A stretch of 64,000 nucleotides of DNA from Methanosarcina barkeri 3 (GTDB lineage: Archaea; Halobacteriota; Methanosarcinia; Methanosarcinales; Methanosarcinaceae), in the NCBI RefSeq assembly GCF_000970305.1, contig NZ_CP009517.1:2604001-2668000 (forward strand). Direction: 5' to 3'. The notes under the pieces were generated by a model. The model made no database searches. It was not told the DNA's origin and saw only the letters and a list, made by a program, of their open reading frames with translations. Made by a program: the position numbers and the translations under genes. This document shows, piece by piece, positions 18,981 to 28,517 of this stretch (the stretch's first letter is position 1; each line of letters starts with the position of its first letter).

Positions 18981-20241
18981 AAAGTTTTTAACTACATAAG
19001 CAGATTCTAACTATCGATATTTTTTACTTGAAACTACGAAAATGGAGCAGGATAATGAAGATTAACAACAAATTACGTCCAATTATTATAGAATCAATAA
19101 CGCTGATTTTATGTTTAGGAACGATAAAGATATAACTTCAAATTTTCATTGGGAATTGATCTATAGTTATATCCTTTAAATAATCATGTGGCAACAAAAA
19201 CCCTTGATGTTATATTTTAATCATTTCTAAGTTATTTTGTGGTGGGTACTTAGTTGTGTTTGTTGTTGCGAGAATATACGATAGTGCCTTATCAATGACA
19301 AAAGCAACAACATAGAACCCACATTCCGCAGTATTTTTTTGAAAATCAATATTTTTCCTAATAGCGTTTTTGGAACAAATGCAAATAATTTGGATTTTTA
19401 ATGACATCTGGTGAAAATTGAATGATATCGTTTTTTGTTTCTAAATACACCAAATGGTTGCTTTTACCTACTGCATAAAAATCCAATAAATCCACGTTTA
19501 ACTAAAAATCGATAGCGGTAAAAATATGAATTTACGAAAATTTACTGCGGAAAGTGGGTAGTAACTTTAACTTCCGTGTTTTTAAGCACATCAGACGCAA
19601 GGCAATGCTCTAAATCGCAGTCATCTAGCTTCTCAGAGATAGCGTATCTGTACCTAAAAAGCGGAAGTTCGGATATAGTAATCTAGGTGATTTTTTAGGT
19701 GTAAACTTTCAGATATCAAATGATATGAGACTGTGTATAACTAACATATCACTCCCTTTGAAACTCTTGTAAATATTTTGGTTTATGACGTACAGACCCC
19801 ACTAATAAGAGTATCCTGAAACTCAGTGAAAGATGCTGAGTACCTTAACTTCATTTGACACAGTTTTCGACATCAACGACCCAGATTTACTTTATCAGTC
19901 TTAGTTTTAAGTGTATATGAGTCGTATAATTGTATATAGGTAGTATAAGCATATATAACTTTTTGTCGACTGAATTTTCTAAATATCGAATACAACTATT
20001 ATATCTAATTTAAGTTGGTAGCTAAAAGTTAAAATTGATAAAACGAAATTGAAGAACGTACACACAGTTATCGAAAATAAAAGTACACAGGTTATTTCCT
20101 TTCTATTATGACAAAAGAACAATAAAAGAATCTGAAAATTGAACCATACACAAAAGCAGGTAAAACTAGAGGTAAGTGCAAAAACATGTAAAGTGCAAAA
20201 CGTAGAAAATCTGTCAAAATTAGATATAAATAAGGTTTTGG
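18981..20241. other. Gene-poor region
   Basis: About 1.2 kb without an intact gene. A 46-codon eroded coding fragment lies at 19542-19682. A ~100-base segment at 19569-19669 is bounded by inverted AACTTCCG/CGGAAGTT. The rest is AT-rich and featureless. Confidence 0.5.
19542..19682 (-). pseudogene. Unidentified protein remnant
   Basis: The minus-strand frame reads ISELPLFRYRYAISEKLDD, then CDLEHCLASDVLKNTEVKV, then TTHFPQ and a stop. It has protein-like composition but no start and no upstream continuation. It looks like the C-terminus of a decayed gene; the family is not recognised. Confidence 0.25.
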
Positions 20242-20316
20242 TGGGGCCGCTGAGATTTGGACTCAGGTCGCAAGACCCCCAGTCTTGCAGGATGGACCAG
20301 GCTACCCTACGGCCCC
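20242..20316 (-). tRNA. tRNA-Pro (GGG)
   Basis: On the minus strand GGGGCCG pairs with CGGCCCC plus discriminator A. The anticodon stem CAAGA/TCTTG holds the loop CTGGGGG, anticodon GGG. The T arm is CTGAG-TCCAAAT-CTCAG, with C at position 54 in place of the usual T. No intron. Confidence 0.93.
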
Positions 20317-20509
20317 GCAGAGCAGGTTGTACTTTCTTAATGGCAAATCTCTTTCTTTGTTTACCATCGTCAACTATTGTAATCAAATATGTAGTATAAA
20401 TGAGTATCGGTAGAAGAGAGTAGGGAAATTCTTTTTACTGTTATTTGCACAGTATTCCATTGTTCATAAACGTTATCTTCGTCTGTATCTTTTAGCTGGA
20501 TCAGGCTTG

Positions 20510-21073
20510 TTACGGTTTTTGAGAATCAACTTCAGAAGGCTTACTCAATATGCTTTTTGCCCGAAGGACTCGTTGAATAATAGTAATATGGGAAAATACA
20601 GCTACAAGTACTAGAGCCCAGCTGAGAAACCCTGAAATTCCTCCCAGAGCCAGAAGAATCATTCTTTCCGTACGTTCGGCAATTCCGACTGACAGTTTTC
20701 GGCAGCCTGCGGATTCTGCACGAGCGCGAGTGTAGCTTACCAGGAAGGAGCCTATCAGAGCAAAGCCTGCCCAGAGCCAGCCTTCGATTTGCACAATAGG
20801 AGAAAGGACAAGCCTGCCGTTGACTGCGCCTGCTATTATCCCGAGGAACATCAGGCCGTCAGAGTACCGGTCGCAAACCGAATCGAGTACACCTCCAAAA
20901 GGTGTAATCCGGCCTTTTGCCCTTGCAACTCCTCCGTCAAGAATATCAAAGACTCCGCTAAAAAGAATAAGAAGGCCACCCGCAAAGGGTTTACCCAGCG
21001 CAAATGCCGCTCCCGCAGCGACGCTTACGGCAAAACCAAGTAACGTGAGAGTGTTCGGAGATAAAGGAACCAA
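20510..21073 (-). CDS. CDP-alcohol phosphatidyltransferase (archaetidylinositol phosphate synthase-like)
   Basis: At least 187 residues. It has the full catalytic motif of the family (D-x2-D-G-x2-A-R-x8-G-x3-D-x3-D), seen as FDILDGGVARAKG and GGVLDSVCDRYSD, and five or six membrane helices. It would join a CDP-archaeol head to inositol phosphate or a similar alcohol in membrane-lipid synthesis. The TTG at 21073 is only the first conventional start codon. The frame continues upstream through a typical N-terminus (GLKIFDELKNSARTLIIPIA) that has no ATG, GTG or TTG. An ATC at 21127 lies behind GGAAGGGG. Confidence 0.85.
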   Translation of the reverse strand: MVPLSPNTLTLLGFAVSVAAGAAFALGKPFAGGLLILFSGVFDILDGGVARAKGRITPFGGVLDSVCDRYSDGLMFLGIIAGAVNGRLVLSPIVQIEGWLWAGFALIGSFLVSYTRARAESAGCRKLSVGIAERTERMILLALGGISGFLSWALVLVAVFSHITIIQRVLRAKSILSKPSEVDSQKP

Positions 21074-21744
21074 GCGGGCAATGGGAATTATCAGCGTTCT
21101 TGCACTGTTTTTGAGTTCGTCAAAGATTTTTAACCCCTTCCTTTTACTGGCTGCGTGTATAGCTACATATAGATGATAGTATGGTTGAATATTAGCTTAT
21201 CTTTTTGGGGAAAAACATTTCCGCACTTCCAATCTGCTATTAAGAGCTTCCTGAAGTGGGATGATTATCCAGACAGAATGTAAACAGGGACAATAAAAGA
21301 GTTTCTGTCAAAAAGAGAATTTTTAAAGATTTTCTGGTGATTTTAAGGAATTATTTCAATTACTTACTGACTTCACAGTAAGCCCTGAGTGGTTTTTATG
21401 GTTTACAAGCGGTTTTTAAGTAATTTCACGACTTAGAAGCGATTTGTAAGTGATTTTTATCAAGAAAAACTGATAAGAACTCATATCAAGGAGGAACTTT
21501 TAAGGATCTCCTGCTAAAAAAGAAGTTTTAATGATTTCTATTAAAGATATTGCTAAATATTCGGTAAAGAATACCTGATAAAAATACCTGATAAAAATAC
21601 CTGATAAAAATACCTGATAAAAAATACCTGATGTGAAACATCTGATAAAAAATACCTGATAAAAAGTATTAGTTAAAAAGTATTAATAAAAAATATTAAA
21701 GAGATAATAAGTTGCATGAATTTAAAATAATATGGAGTTAAAAA
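21074..21744. other. Intergenic region with ~14-base tandem repeats
   Basis: 21074-21140 probably encodes the N-terminus of the minus-strand phosphatidyltransferase. 21565-21690 carries about eight variants of AAAAATACCTGAT. The rest is AT-rich leader to the gene at 21745. Confidence 0.6.
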
Positions 21745-22893
21745 ATGGGAATCGTAGAAAAGCACAGGTCAGAGTGTAAAAAATGCGGGCAATGTCTTAA
21801 GGTTTGCCCTCGCTACAATGACCTGAGTTTGCTTAACCGATTGTATGGATATCTGGAAGGAAATTCGGATATTGATGACGGCTCTCTTATGCGCTGTCTG
21901 ACCTGCGGACTCTGTACAAATGCCTGTCCTGCGGGGCTGGGAATAAAAAAGCTTATTTCTCCTGCCAGACAAAAGTGGGTCAGTGAACACGGACTTACCG
22001 ACAGGCAGACAATGGTAGACCCTGAGGCTGAGAACAATCTCTTTAAGAAGATTGCCGAGCTGGATGGAACTCCAATTTATAAGGAAAGCTCAGGTTCAGT
22101 AGTCTATTTTCCAGGCTGTGCAGGCACATATATTAACAAAATCATGGCACAGGCTACGGTTGCACTGCTGGATAAAGCTGCAGTTGACTATAGTGTCCTG
22201 AGCGGGGTAGAGTACTGCTGCGGAGCCGTATCTGCTGGCTCAGGAGATCCGGGACCTATCCACAGAAACGGAAAGCGGAACATTGAAGAAATCCGAAAAA
22301 GGGGAGCCAAAACTCTTATTACAGCCTGTCCTGGCTGCTTTAAGGCGTTTAAAGATATCTACCCTCGAGTTTTTGGGAAACTTAATTTTCAGGTATTGCA
22401 CGTTTCTCAGTACCTTGAGCTTCTTATAAGGGAAGGAAAACTCATTCCGGAAGCTGTGCTCAAGCATAAAGTGTTTTATCATGACCCATGCCATCTTACC
22501 AGGGCAATGGGAGTATATCAAGAAGCAAGAGATGTGCTTGAGCAAATTCCAGGCACCGAACTTGCCAATGGAACTCCTCAAAACTCGGCTTGCTGTGGCT
22601 TTGGAGGTGGAGTAAGGGTCAACTACCCATCTGAGTCCCTGGACGTGGCCTCTGACCGCTATAGAGTTGCCGAAAAACTGAGCTGTGATATAATTATAAC
22701 TAACTGCGGAGGCTGCATGCAGAATCTTATTGAAGCCGGACAGGATGAAAAAATAAAAATTTTTGACCTTGCCGAATACCTTTCCCTTGCCTGCGGAATA
22801 AAAATAGAGAGGGAAGATTCCAGAATGCTGGAACTAGTCAACAGGGCTTACAAACTCTGCATTTCAGGGTACGAGGAACCTGAAGGTTTATAA
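21745..22893 (+). CDS. HdrD-like (Fe-S)-binding protein with two CCG domains
   Basis: 382 residues. Two 4Fe-4S ferredoxin motifs come first (CKKCGQCLKVCP and CLTCGLCTNACPAG). Two cysteine-rich CCG domains follow (CCGAVSAGSGD...CPGCF and CCGFGGGVRVN...CGGCM). This is the layout of HdrD and of glycolate/lactate oxidase Fe-S subunits. It is a probable cytosolic or membrane-peripheral electron carrier/reductase; the partner is not encoded beside it. It could reduce a disulfide other than CoM-S-S-CoB. GGAG lies before the ATG. Confidence 0.85.
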   Translation: MGIVEKHRSECKKCGQCLKVCPRYNDLSLLNRLYGYLEGNSDIDDGSLMRCLTCGLCTNACPAGLGIKKLISPARQKWVSEHGLTDRQTMVDPEAENNLFKKIAELDGTPIYKESSGSVVYFPGCAGTYINKIMAQATVALLDKAAVDYSVLSGVEYCCGAVSAGSGDPGPIHRNGKRNIEEIRKRGAKTLITACPGCFKAFKDIYPRVFGKLNFQVLHVSQYLELLIREGKLIPEAVLKHKVFYHDPCHLTRAMGVYQEARDVLEQIPGTELANGTPQNSACCGFGGGVRVNYPSESLDVASDRYRVAEKLSCDIIITNCGGCMQNLIEAGQDEKIKIFDLAEYLSLACGIKIEREDSRMLELVNRAYKLCISGYEEPEGL

Positions 22894-23733
22894 TTACCAT
22901 AATAACTCATATATCCTTTTGATTTCATTATTTTTTCTGATGTCATTATCTTTTTTGCCAAAAAGAAACTCAGTCTTCAATGGTGGATATGGAGGCTATA
23001 GAACTTGCAGGACCTGCAACACAAAGAGTGGAAAGCTATAAATAGTAACACATAATACAACGGTTGCCTACTTCCGCATATAAGAGTGCAAATAGAGAGA
23101 AAAGTAAAAGATAAGACAGATAGCAATCTATGGAAGAGGGCATTTGAAAATCACTATCATGAAGATCTGACTGCGGTCCTTTCAACCATTGGCAACAAAA
23201 TTTTGTTTGTGGGACGCAACCTGTAAGCAGTCTCCAGCTGAATGTTACTTGAGGTCTGAATCAAAAAACACTTTACAAAAATACACTTTGAGCATTTAAT
23301 ATTTATATTTTTTGATAATTTTATTTTATTTTCTTCCTTAATATACAAATGAAAATTGAAAAACCGAAAACTATAAATAATACCCTTGATTTCATTACAG
23401 AATTTTTAGAAAAATATATATAGGCGAATAACCAACAAAGTAGTGGAGACATCTGAAAGATGAGTTATCAGACGGGATTAAAATGGCACAAAAAACACCC
23501 CCATCTGCTAAAACACTCATGAACCCCAATCAGCGTAATCATGAATTCTTCATGGTTTCATTGTCTCGCTTGAGGTGATCATGGTTTCCCACCCATGGTG
23601 ATCGTGAGTTTCTTCCTGTACATTCATCGCTTCACCCAGAAGCATGAGCTTACAGCCTGAATGTTCACGATTATTCGTGATAATTACAGGAGAGAAGTCT
23701 CTATATCTCAAAAACTAAAACGGAGGATGCAAC
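22894..23733 (+). promoter_or_regulatory. Promoter and long leader of the methylamine operon
   Basis: A TATA-box sequence (AAAAATATATATAGG, near 23410-23425) lies about 310 bases before mtbC. This implies a leader of roughly 280-290 bases, a length typical of methyltransferase operons in this genus. The leader has repeated motifs (GGTGATCATGG near 23575 and CATGGTGATCGTG near 23597) and ends with GGAGG at 23722-23726. Nothing coding was seen. Confidence 0.5.
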
Positions 23734-24375
23734 ATTAGCAAAGAAGAATTGCTTCAGGAACTTGCAGATGCTATAATTTCCTGCAAGAAGGATACAGTAC
23801 TCGCTGTAGTTGAAAAAGCTAAAGGAGAACTGGAACCTTCCGAAATAATTGAAAAAGGGCTTGCCGTAGGCATGAATGAGGTTGGTACCCTTTTCGAAAG
23901 AGGAAAACTGTTCCTGCCACATGTGATGATGGCTGCCGATGCGATGAGTGCAGGAGTTGCAGCTCTTAAGGATCTTATGCCTGAAGGAGCTTCCGGCTCA
24001 AAGCTCGGTGTTATTGTGAACGGTACCGTAGAAGGTGACGTTCATGATATTGGAAAAGCAATTGTATCCACAATGCTCCAATCTGCCGGTTTTGAAGTAT
24101 ATGACATCGGCCGTGATGTTCCAATCAGGAACTTTATTGAGAAGGCAAAAGAAGTCAATGCTGATATGATTGGAATTTCCGCACTTATGACCACAACTCT
24201 CCAGGGACAGAAAGGAGTAATCGAGCTCCTCAAAGAAGAAGGACTCAGGGACAAAGTTAAAGTCATGGTAGGCGGTGCACCTGCAACCCAGGCCTGGGCT
24301 GATAAGATCGGTGCAGACTGCTATGCTGAAAACGCAACCGAGGCTGTTGCAAAAGCAAAAGAGCTTCTGGCTTAA
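23734..24375 (+). CDS. mtbC: Dimethylamine corrinoid protein MtbC
   Basis: About 213 residues. An N-terminal helical cap precedes a B12-binding domain with EGDVHDIGK (the D-x-H-x2-G cobalt-ligating motif, about residue 105) and VMVGGAPATQAWADKIGADCYAE. It carries the methyl group from dimethylamine via MtbB to coenzyme M through MtbA. The start appears to be ATT at 23734, seven bases after GGAGG, giving (M)SKEELLQELADA. The first conventional codon, TTG at 23749, is 22 bases from the ribosome site. First gene of the operon. Confidence 0.93.
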   Translation: MSKEELLQELADAIISCKKDTVLAVVEKAKGELEPSEIIEKGLAVGMNEVGTLFERGKLFLPHVMMAADAMSAGVAALKDLMPEGASGSKLGVIVNGTVEGDVHDIGKAIVSTMLQSAGFEVYDIGRDVPIRNFIEKAKEVNADMIGISALMTTTLQGQKGVIELLKEEGLRDKVKVMVGGAPATQAWADKIGADCYAENATEAVAKAKELLA

Positions 24376-24400
24376 ATTATTCTTATTCGGAGGTTAAAAA

Positions 24401-25888
24401 ATGGCAAAAAATAACGCAGTTGCTGGATTTAATTCACTTAATGGCGTAGAATTAAACCTTTTTACTACTGATGAACTTAAGGCAATTCACTATGCAACCA
24501 TGGAAGTTCTGATGAACCCGGGCATTCAGGTTTCTGATCCCGAAGCAAGGCAGATCTTCAAAGAAAATGGCTGTGAAGTCGACGAGAAGACTAACGTTGT
24601 AAAAATCCCTGAATATCTCGTAAGAAAAGCTCTTCAGTTTGCACCCTCCAGATTTGTCCTCTGGGGCCGTGACAAAAAATTCAACACTGTTCAGGAATGT
24701 GGCGGTAAAGTACACTGGACATGTTTCGGTACCGGTGTAAAGGTTTGCAAGTATCAGGACGGCAAGTATGTAACTGTTGACTCCGTCGAAAAAGACATTG
24801 CAGACATTGCAAAACTCTGTGACTGGGCCGAAAACATTGACTACTTCTCTCTTCCGGTCTCTGCCAGGGACATTGCAGGCCAGGGTGCACAGGACGTCCA
24901 CGAGACTCTCACTCCGCTTGCAGGCACCTCAAAACACTACCACCACATTGACCCTGTTGGCGAAAACGTCGAGTACTACTGGGACATCGTAAAAGCCTAC
25001 TATGGTGGCAACGAAGAAGAAGCCAGGAAGAAACCAATCTTCTCTATGCTCGTCTGTCCAACCAGTCCACTCGAACTCAGTGTAAATGCCTGCCAGGTCA
25101 TCATTAAAGGTGCACGCTTCGGAATACCGGTTAATGTCCTGAGTATGGCAATGTCCGGTGGCTCTTCTCCTGTTTACCTTGCAGGAACTCTTGTAACCCA
25201 CAATGCTGAAGTCCTTTCCGGAATTGTGCTTGCCCAGCTGACAGTGCCTGGGTCCAAGGTATGGTATGGAAGTTCCACAACTACCTTCGACCTGAAGAAA
25301 GGTACTGCTCCTGTCGGATCTCCCGAACTCGGTCTCATAAGCGCTGCGGTTGCAAAACTTGCCCAGTTCTATGGTTTACCCTCCTATGTGGCAGGTTCCT
25401 AGTCTGATGCCAAGGTCCCAGACGACCAGGCTGGTCACGAAAAGACCATAACAACCCTTCTACCTGCTCTTTCTGGTGCCAACACCATATACGGAGCCGG
25501 GATGCTTGAGCTCGGAATGACGTTCTCGATGGAACAGCTTGTTATTGACAATGATATATTCAGTATGGTCAAGAAAGCCATGCACGGAATCCCTGTCTCA
25601 GAAGAAACCCTCGCAGTCGAATCTATCCAGAAAGTAGGCATCGGAAACAATTTCCTGGCCCTTAAACAGACCAGGCAACTTGTGGATTACCCGTCTAATC
25701 CAATGCTCTTTGACAGGCGCATGTTTGGAGACTGGGCTGCAGCAGGTTCAAAGGACCTTGCAACAGTTGCACACGAAAAAGTCGTGGACGTTCTTAAAAA
25801 TCACCAGGTAACCCCAATCGATGCAGACATTCTCAAAGACATGCAGGCAATCGTGGACAAGGCTGACAAAGCCTTCAGAGGCATGTAA
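24401..25888 (+). CDS. mttB: Trimethylamine methyltransferase MttB (pyrrolysine protein)
   Basis: 495 residues when the in-frame TAG at 25400-25402 (codon 334) is read as pyrrolysine. The frame continues without a break ([18 protein letters not shown]) to TAA at 25886-25888, giving exactly the family length. MttB moves a methyl group from trimethylamine to the corrinoid of MttC, with the Pyl residue in the active site of a TIM barrel. GGAGG precedes the ATG. It lies between its operon mates mtbC and mttC. A caller without code 15 would split it in two. Confidence 0.97.
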
Positions 25889-25918
25889 TTAATATCCAGA
25901 TATTCAGGAGATCTAAAA

Positions 25919-26572
25919 ATGGCAAACAAAGAAGAAATCATTGCAAGAGCAAAAGAAGCAATCACCGACTTTGATGACGAACTTGCAGAAGAAGTGGCAA
26001 GTGAAGCCCTTGCTGCAGGAATTGACCCTGTAGAGCTTATTGAGAAAGGCTTTACTGCAGGCATGGAGGAAGTAGGAGAAAAATTCGGTCAGGGTGAACT
26101 CTTCCTGCCCCACGTACTTGCAGCTGCCGAAGCAATGAATGCCGGTATAAAAGTTATCACCCCGGAAATGGAAAAGCGTAAGTCTCAGACCAAGAGCCTC
26201 GGAACCGTTGCTATCGGAACCATCGAAGGCGATATTCACTCCATCGGAAAAGACATTGTAGCTTCCATGCTCAACATTGCAGGTTTCAAAGTCATAGACC
26301 TTGGAAGAGATGTCTCAATTAAGACTTTTGTAGAAAAAGTGAAAGAACTCAAACCACAGGTTGTCGCATCCTCCGCACTTATGACAACCACAATGGTAAA
26401 CCAGATCCAGATTGAGGAACAGCTGAAAGAAGCAGGCGTTCGCGACCAGGTAAAGACTATGGTCGGTGGCGCTCCTGTTACCCAGGACTGGGCAGACAAG
26501 ATAGGTGCAGATATCTATGGTGAAAGCGCTAATGATGCAGTCGCCAAGGTAAAAGCAGCTTTGAACGTCTGA
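25919..26572 (+). CDS. mttC: Trimethylamine corrinoid protein MttC
   Basis: 217 residues. The cap domain (FLPHVLAAAEAMNAG) is followed by a B12 domain with EGDIHSIGKDI (cobalt ligand His) and TMVGGAPVTQDWADKIGADI. It accepts the methyl group from MttB and passes it to MtbA. It is paralogous to MtbC. AGGAGA precedes the ATG. A 15-bp perfect hairpin follows the stop. Confidence 0.96.
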   Translation: MANKEEIIARAKEAITDFDDELAEEVASEALAAGIDPVELIEKGFTAGMEEVGEKFGQGELFLPHVLAAAEAMNAGIKVITPEMEKRKSQTKSLGTVAIGTIEGDIHSIGKDIVASMLNIAGFKVIDLGRDVSIKTFVEKVKELKPQVVASSALMTTTMVNQIQIEEQLKEAGVRDQVKTMVGGAPVTQDWADKIGADIYGESANDAVAKVKAALNV

Positions 26573-26598
26573 GAAAGCAGCCTTAGTAAATGGATTAA

Positions 26599-26636
26599 GT
26601 TGCAGAAAATGTACGTTTGAATACATTTTCTGCAAC
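26599..26636 (+). terminator. Perfect 15-bp hairpin after mttC
   Basis: GTTGCAGAAAATGTA (26599-26613) and its exact reverse complement (26622-26636) flank an 8-base loop, followed by TCTATTTTGTG. It may end or attenuate transcription, or protect the 3' end of the abundant mtbC-mttB-mttC message from decay. Confidence 0.7.
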
Positions 26637-26947
26637 TCTATTTTGTGCAATATTTGTGAAACTGTAGCTTAGGATATAGCTGGAACAGTTCTTGCAAATC
26701 ATACCACTCAAGGGAATATTACAAAAACGGCTGAAACGATTGTAAAGGTGGAAAACTTATAGACAGTCAGAAAAACAGCTAAAGGTAATAGTTGAAAAGA
26801 AGTTTGAATTTAAAAAACTTGAAAAATATTCCCAGGTATGAAAACCCCAAAAAGAGCTTTTGGGCTGCACTTTCAGGTTGTGGAGATGGACTGGAGATTA
26901 TGTCCTGAGGGAACTCCACAGCGTTCTGAAAAATGGAGGGAGTTTTC
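26637..26947. other. Leader between mttC and mttP
   Basis: No gene. It contains a second hairpin, CCCAAAAAG/CTTTTGGG (about 26851-26870), followed by sequence leading to the GGAGGGAG ribosome site of mttP. It may be an untranslated spacer or a separate promoter region. Confidence 0.4.
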
Positions 26948-27994
26948 GTGGATTTGAGAACCTTAAAAAAACAGGAAAGTAAAAGAAAGATCAGTAAAGG
27001 GTATATGTGGGCCCTTTTCTGTGCTGTATTCTGGGGTATCTGGTATCTGCCGGGTACTGTCGTCTGGGTGCTTAACCCGTTCGATCAGATGTATGCAGCT
27101 GTTGCCAAAACAGGTGGAGATGGTACAGCTCTTGTTATAACTGCTGTTCTCATCACTGCTTTCAATGCACTTACGGTTATGGTTGCACTGATGATCTGGA
27201 ACGGAGTACTTGGTAAATACGGAGAGCTTGTCCGAACTCTTAAAGAATTCCATCCATGCTCTAAATGGTTCTTCCTTGCCTCTATTTTCGGAGGTCCTAT
27301 GGCAATTCTAGGTTCTTTTATTGCTATGGGCTTCATTGGTGGAGCATTTGCAGCGGTTGCTGGTCTTCTTTATCCTGTAGTGGGATCGATTCTAGCTTAT
27401 TACTGGTATGGAGAAAAGATCTCCAAAAGAGCAGCTATGGGCATAGGAGTCATTATCATTGGAGGTATTACAATCTTCGGTGGTGGGCTTCTTTCTGATC
27501 TCTCTTCAGGTAATGTTCAGTGGATAGGATATCTGGGTGGTTTGATGGCTGCTGCAGGCTGGGGAATTGAAGGCGCAATTGCAGGCAAAGGACTTGACAT
27601 TTCAGAGCCTGATGCCGGACTGACTCTTCGTTTCCTTGGAGAAAATATTATCTGGTGGATAATTATTGTTCCTGTGCTTGCAATCTTTGGTTTCCCTATG
27701 TATTCCTTCGCTATCCAGGCATTTGAACCCCTGACTCTACTGGTCCTGATCTTTGCAGGAATTACCTTTGGTTTCTGTTACGTTTGCTGGTACAAATCCT
27801 TCCCGCTCATAGGGGTTGGAAGAGGCCAGGGTATCGGAAATCTTTACGGACTATGTTCTATTATCTTCATTTTCCTCTTCTTTGGAGATGTCCCGCAGTG
27901 GACTATCCTTGTCGGAGGCACTCTCTGCGTAATTGGCAGTTTTGTTATGTTTACGGAAGATGCAAGTGCACTTGAAACTCTGAGAGGTGAATGA
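26948..27994 (+). CDS. mttP: Trimethylamine permease MttP
   Basis: About 348 residues with some ten membrane helices; the two halves have the internal similarity of DMT-type carriers (FGGPMAILGSFIAMGFIGG, AGWGIEGAIAGKGLDIS). The position, after mttC and before mtbB, is that of the methylamine permease of this genus. The GTG at 26948 lies five bases after GGAGGGAG and is preferred over the ATG at 26933, which overlaps that site. It overlaps or abuts the next small gene. Confidence 0.85.
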   Translation: MDLRTLKKQESKRKISKGYMWALFCAVFWGIWYLPGTVVWVLNPFDQMYAAVAKTGGDGTALVITAVLITAFNALTVMVALMIWNGVLGKYGELVRTLKEFHPCSKWFFLASIFGGPMAILGSFIAMGFIGGAFAAVAGLLYPVVGSILAYYWYGEKISKRAAMGIGVIIIGGITIFGGGLLSDLSSGNVQWIGYLGGLMAAAGWGIEGAIAGKGLDISEPDAGLTLRFLGENIIWWIIIVPVLAIFGFPMYSFAIQAFEPLTLLVLIFAGITFGFCYVCWYKSFPLIGVGRGQGIGNLYGLCSIIFIFLFFGDVPQWTILVGGTLCVIGSFVMFTEDASALETLRGE

Positions 27995-27995
27995 A

Positions 27996-28292
27996 GTGAG
28001 CGGAACTCGTCCTATAAAGTTCAGGATTCTGGAGATTCTTCTGGATGGGAAAGAGTACTGGAACTATGAGATAGTTTCAAAAATCCAGGAAGAGTACGGC
28101 ATGAATAGTGCATATGGCAGAGACAGCATTAACTTTGACATTATTGAACTGGCATCTGGAGGAATGCTGAAGGATGTGGAGCAGAAAATTGACGAAGAAG
28201 GAATTTACAAAAAAGAATTCCTTCTGCACAAGTATGTGATCACAGACTTTGGGAGATCCCGAGGTTCTGATGCCTGCTTGAGAAATTTGTGA
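27996..28292 (+). CDS. Winged-helix-like small protein in the methylamine operon
   Basis: About 98 residues from GTG 27996, five bases after GAGGTGA, two bases past the mttP stop. A GTG at 27987 is also in frame. It begins IKFRILEILLDGKEYWNYEIV and continues with a PadR/winged-helix type pattern (helix-helix-turn-helix, then LLHKYVITDFGRSRG). It could sense operon status or bind DNA. The family is not further recognised. Confidence 0.7.
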   Translation: MSGTRPIKFRILEILLDGKEYWNYEIVSKIQEEYGMNSAYGRDSINFDIIELASGGMLKDVEQKIDEEGIYKKEFLLHKYVITDFGRSRGSDACLRNL

Positions 28293-28309
28293 CCATAAGG
28301 AGGATAAAT

Positions 28310-28459
28310 ATGACGCAAACAGCAGCTGCTCTAGAAGCTTACAATGCATATTGGGCAAACTCCTTCATACCGGAAGCAAAGATCCTTTGGATGATTTTGA
28401 TCCTTATTCTGGCAGTAGTGGCCCTCTGGCAAGCCAGAACTTTTGTATCAAAATTCTGA
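28310..28459 (+). CDS. 49-residue single-span membrane protein
   Basis: ATG 28310 follows AAGGAGG at good spacing. The peptide has an amphipathic start (MTQTAAALEAYNAYW) and one hydrophobic span (ILWMILILILAVVALW), and ends ARTFVSKF. It lies between the winged-helix gene and mtbB in the same orientation. It could be an accessory subunit of MttP or a membrane anchor. Its size makes it easy to miss. Confidence 0.7.
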   Translation: MTQTAAALEAYNAYWANSFIPEAKILWMILILILAVVALWQARTFVSKF

Positions 28460-28517
28460 ACCCCAGAATACAGTTTCCTAAATTTAATTAATAAAATAAA
28501 AAGAAAGGAGAATAAAA

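Noticed and set aside
19569-19669. Inverted AACTTCCG/CGGAAGTT as a MITE or RNA gene
   Set aside because: The same stretch reads as an eroded protein fragment on the minus strand, so the inverted ends may be chance.
20139-20399. 86-codon plus-strand frame
   Set aside because: It runs straight through the tRNA-Pro gene.
25502-25888. Separate 128-codon gene after the mttB stop
   Set aside because: It is the C-terminal part of MttB after the pyrrolysine codon.
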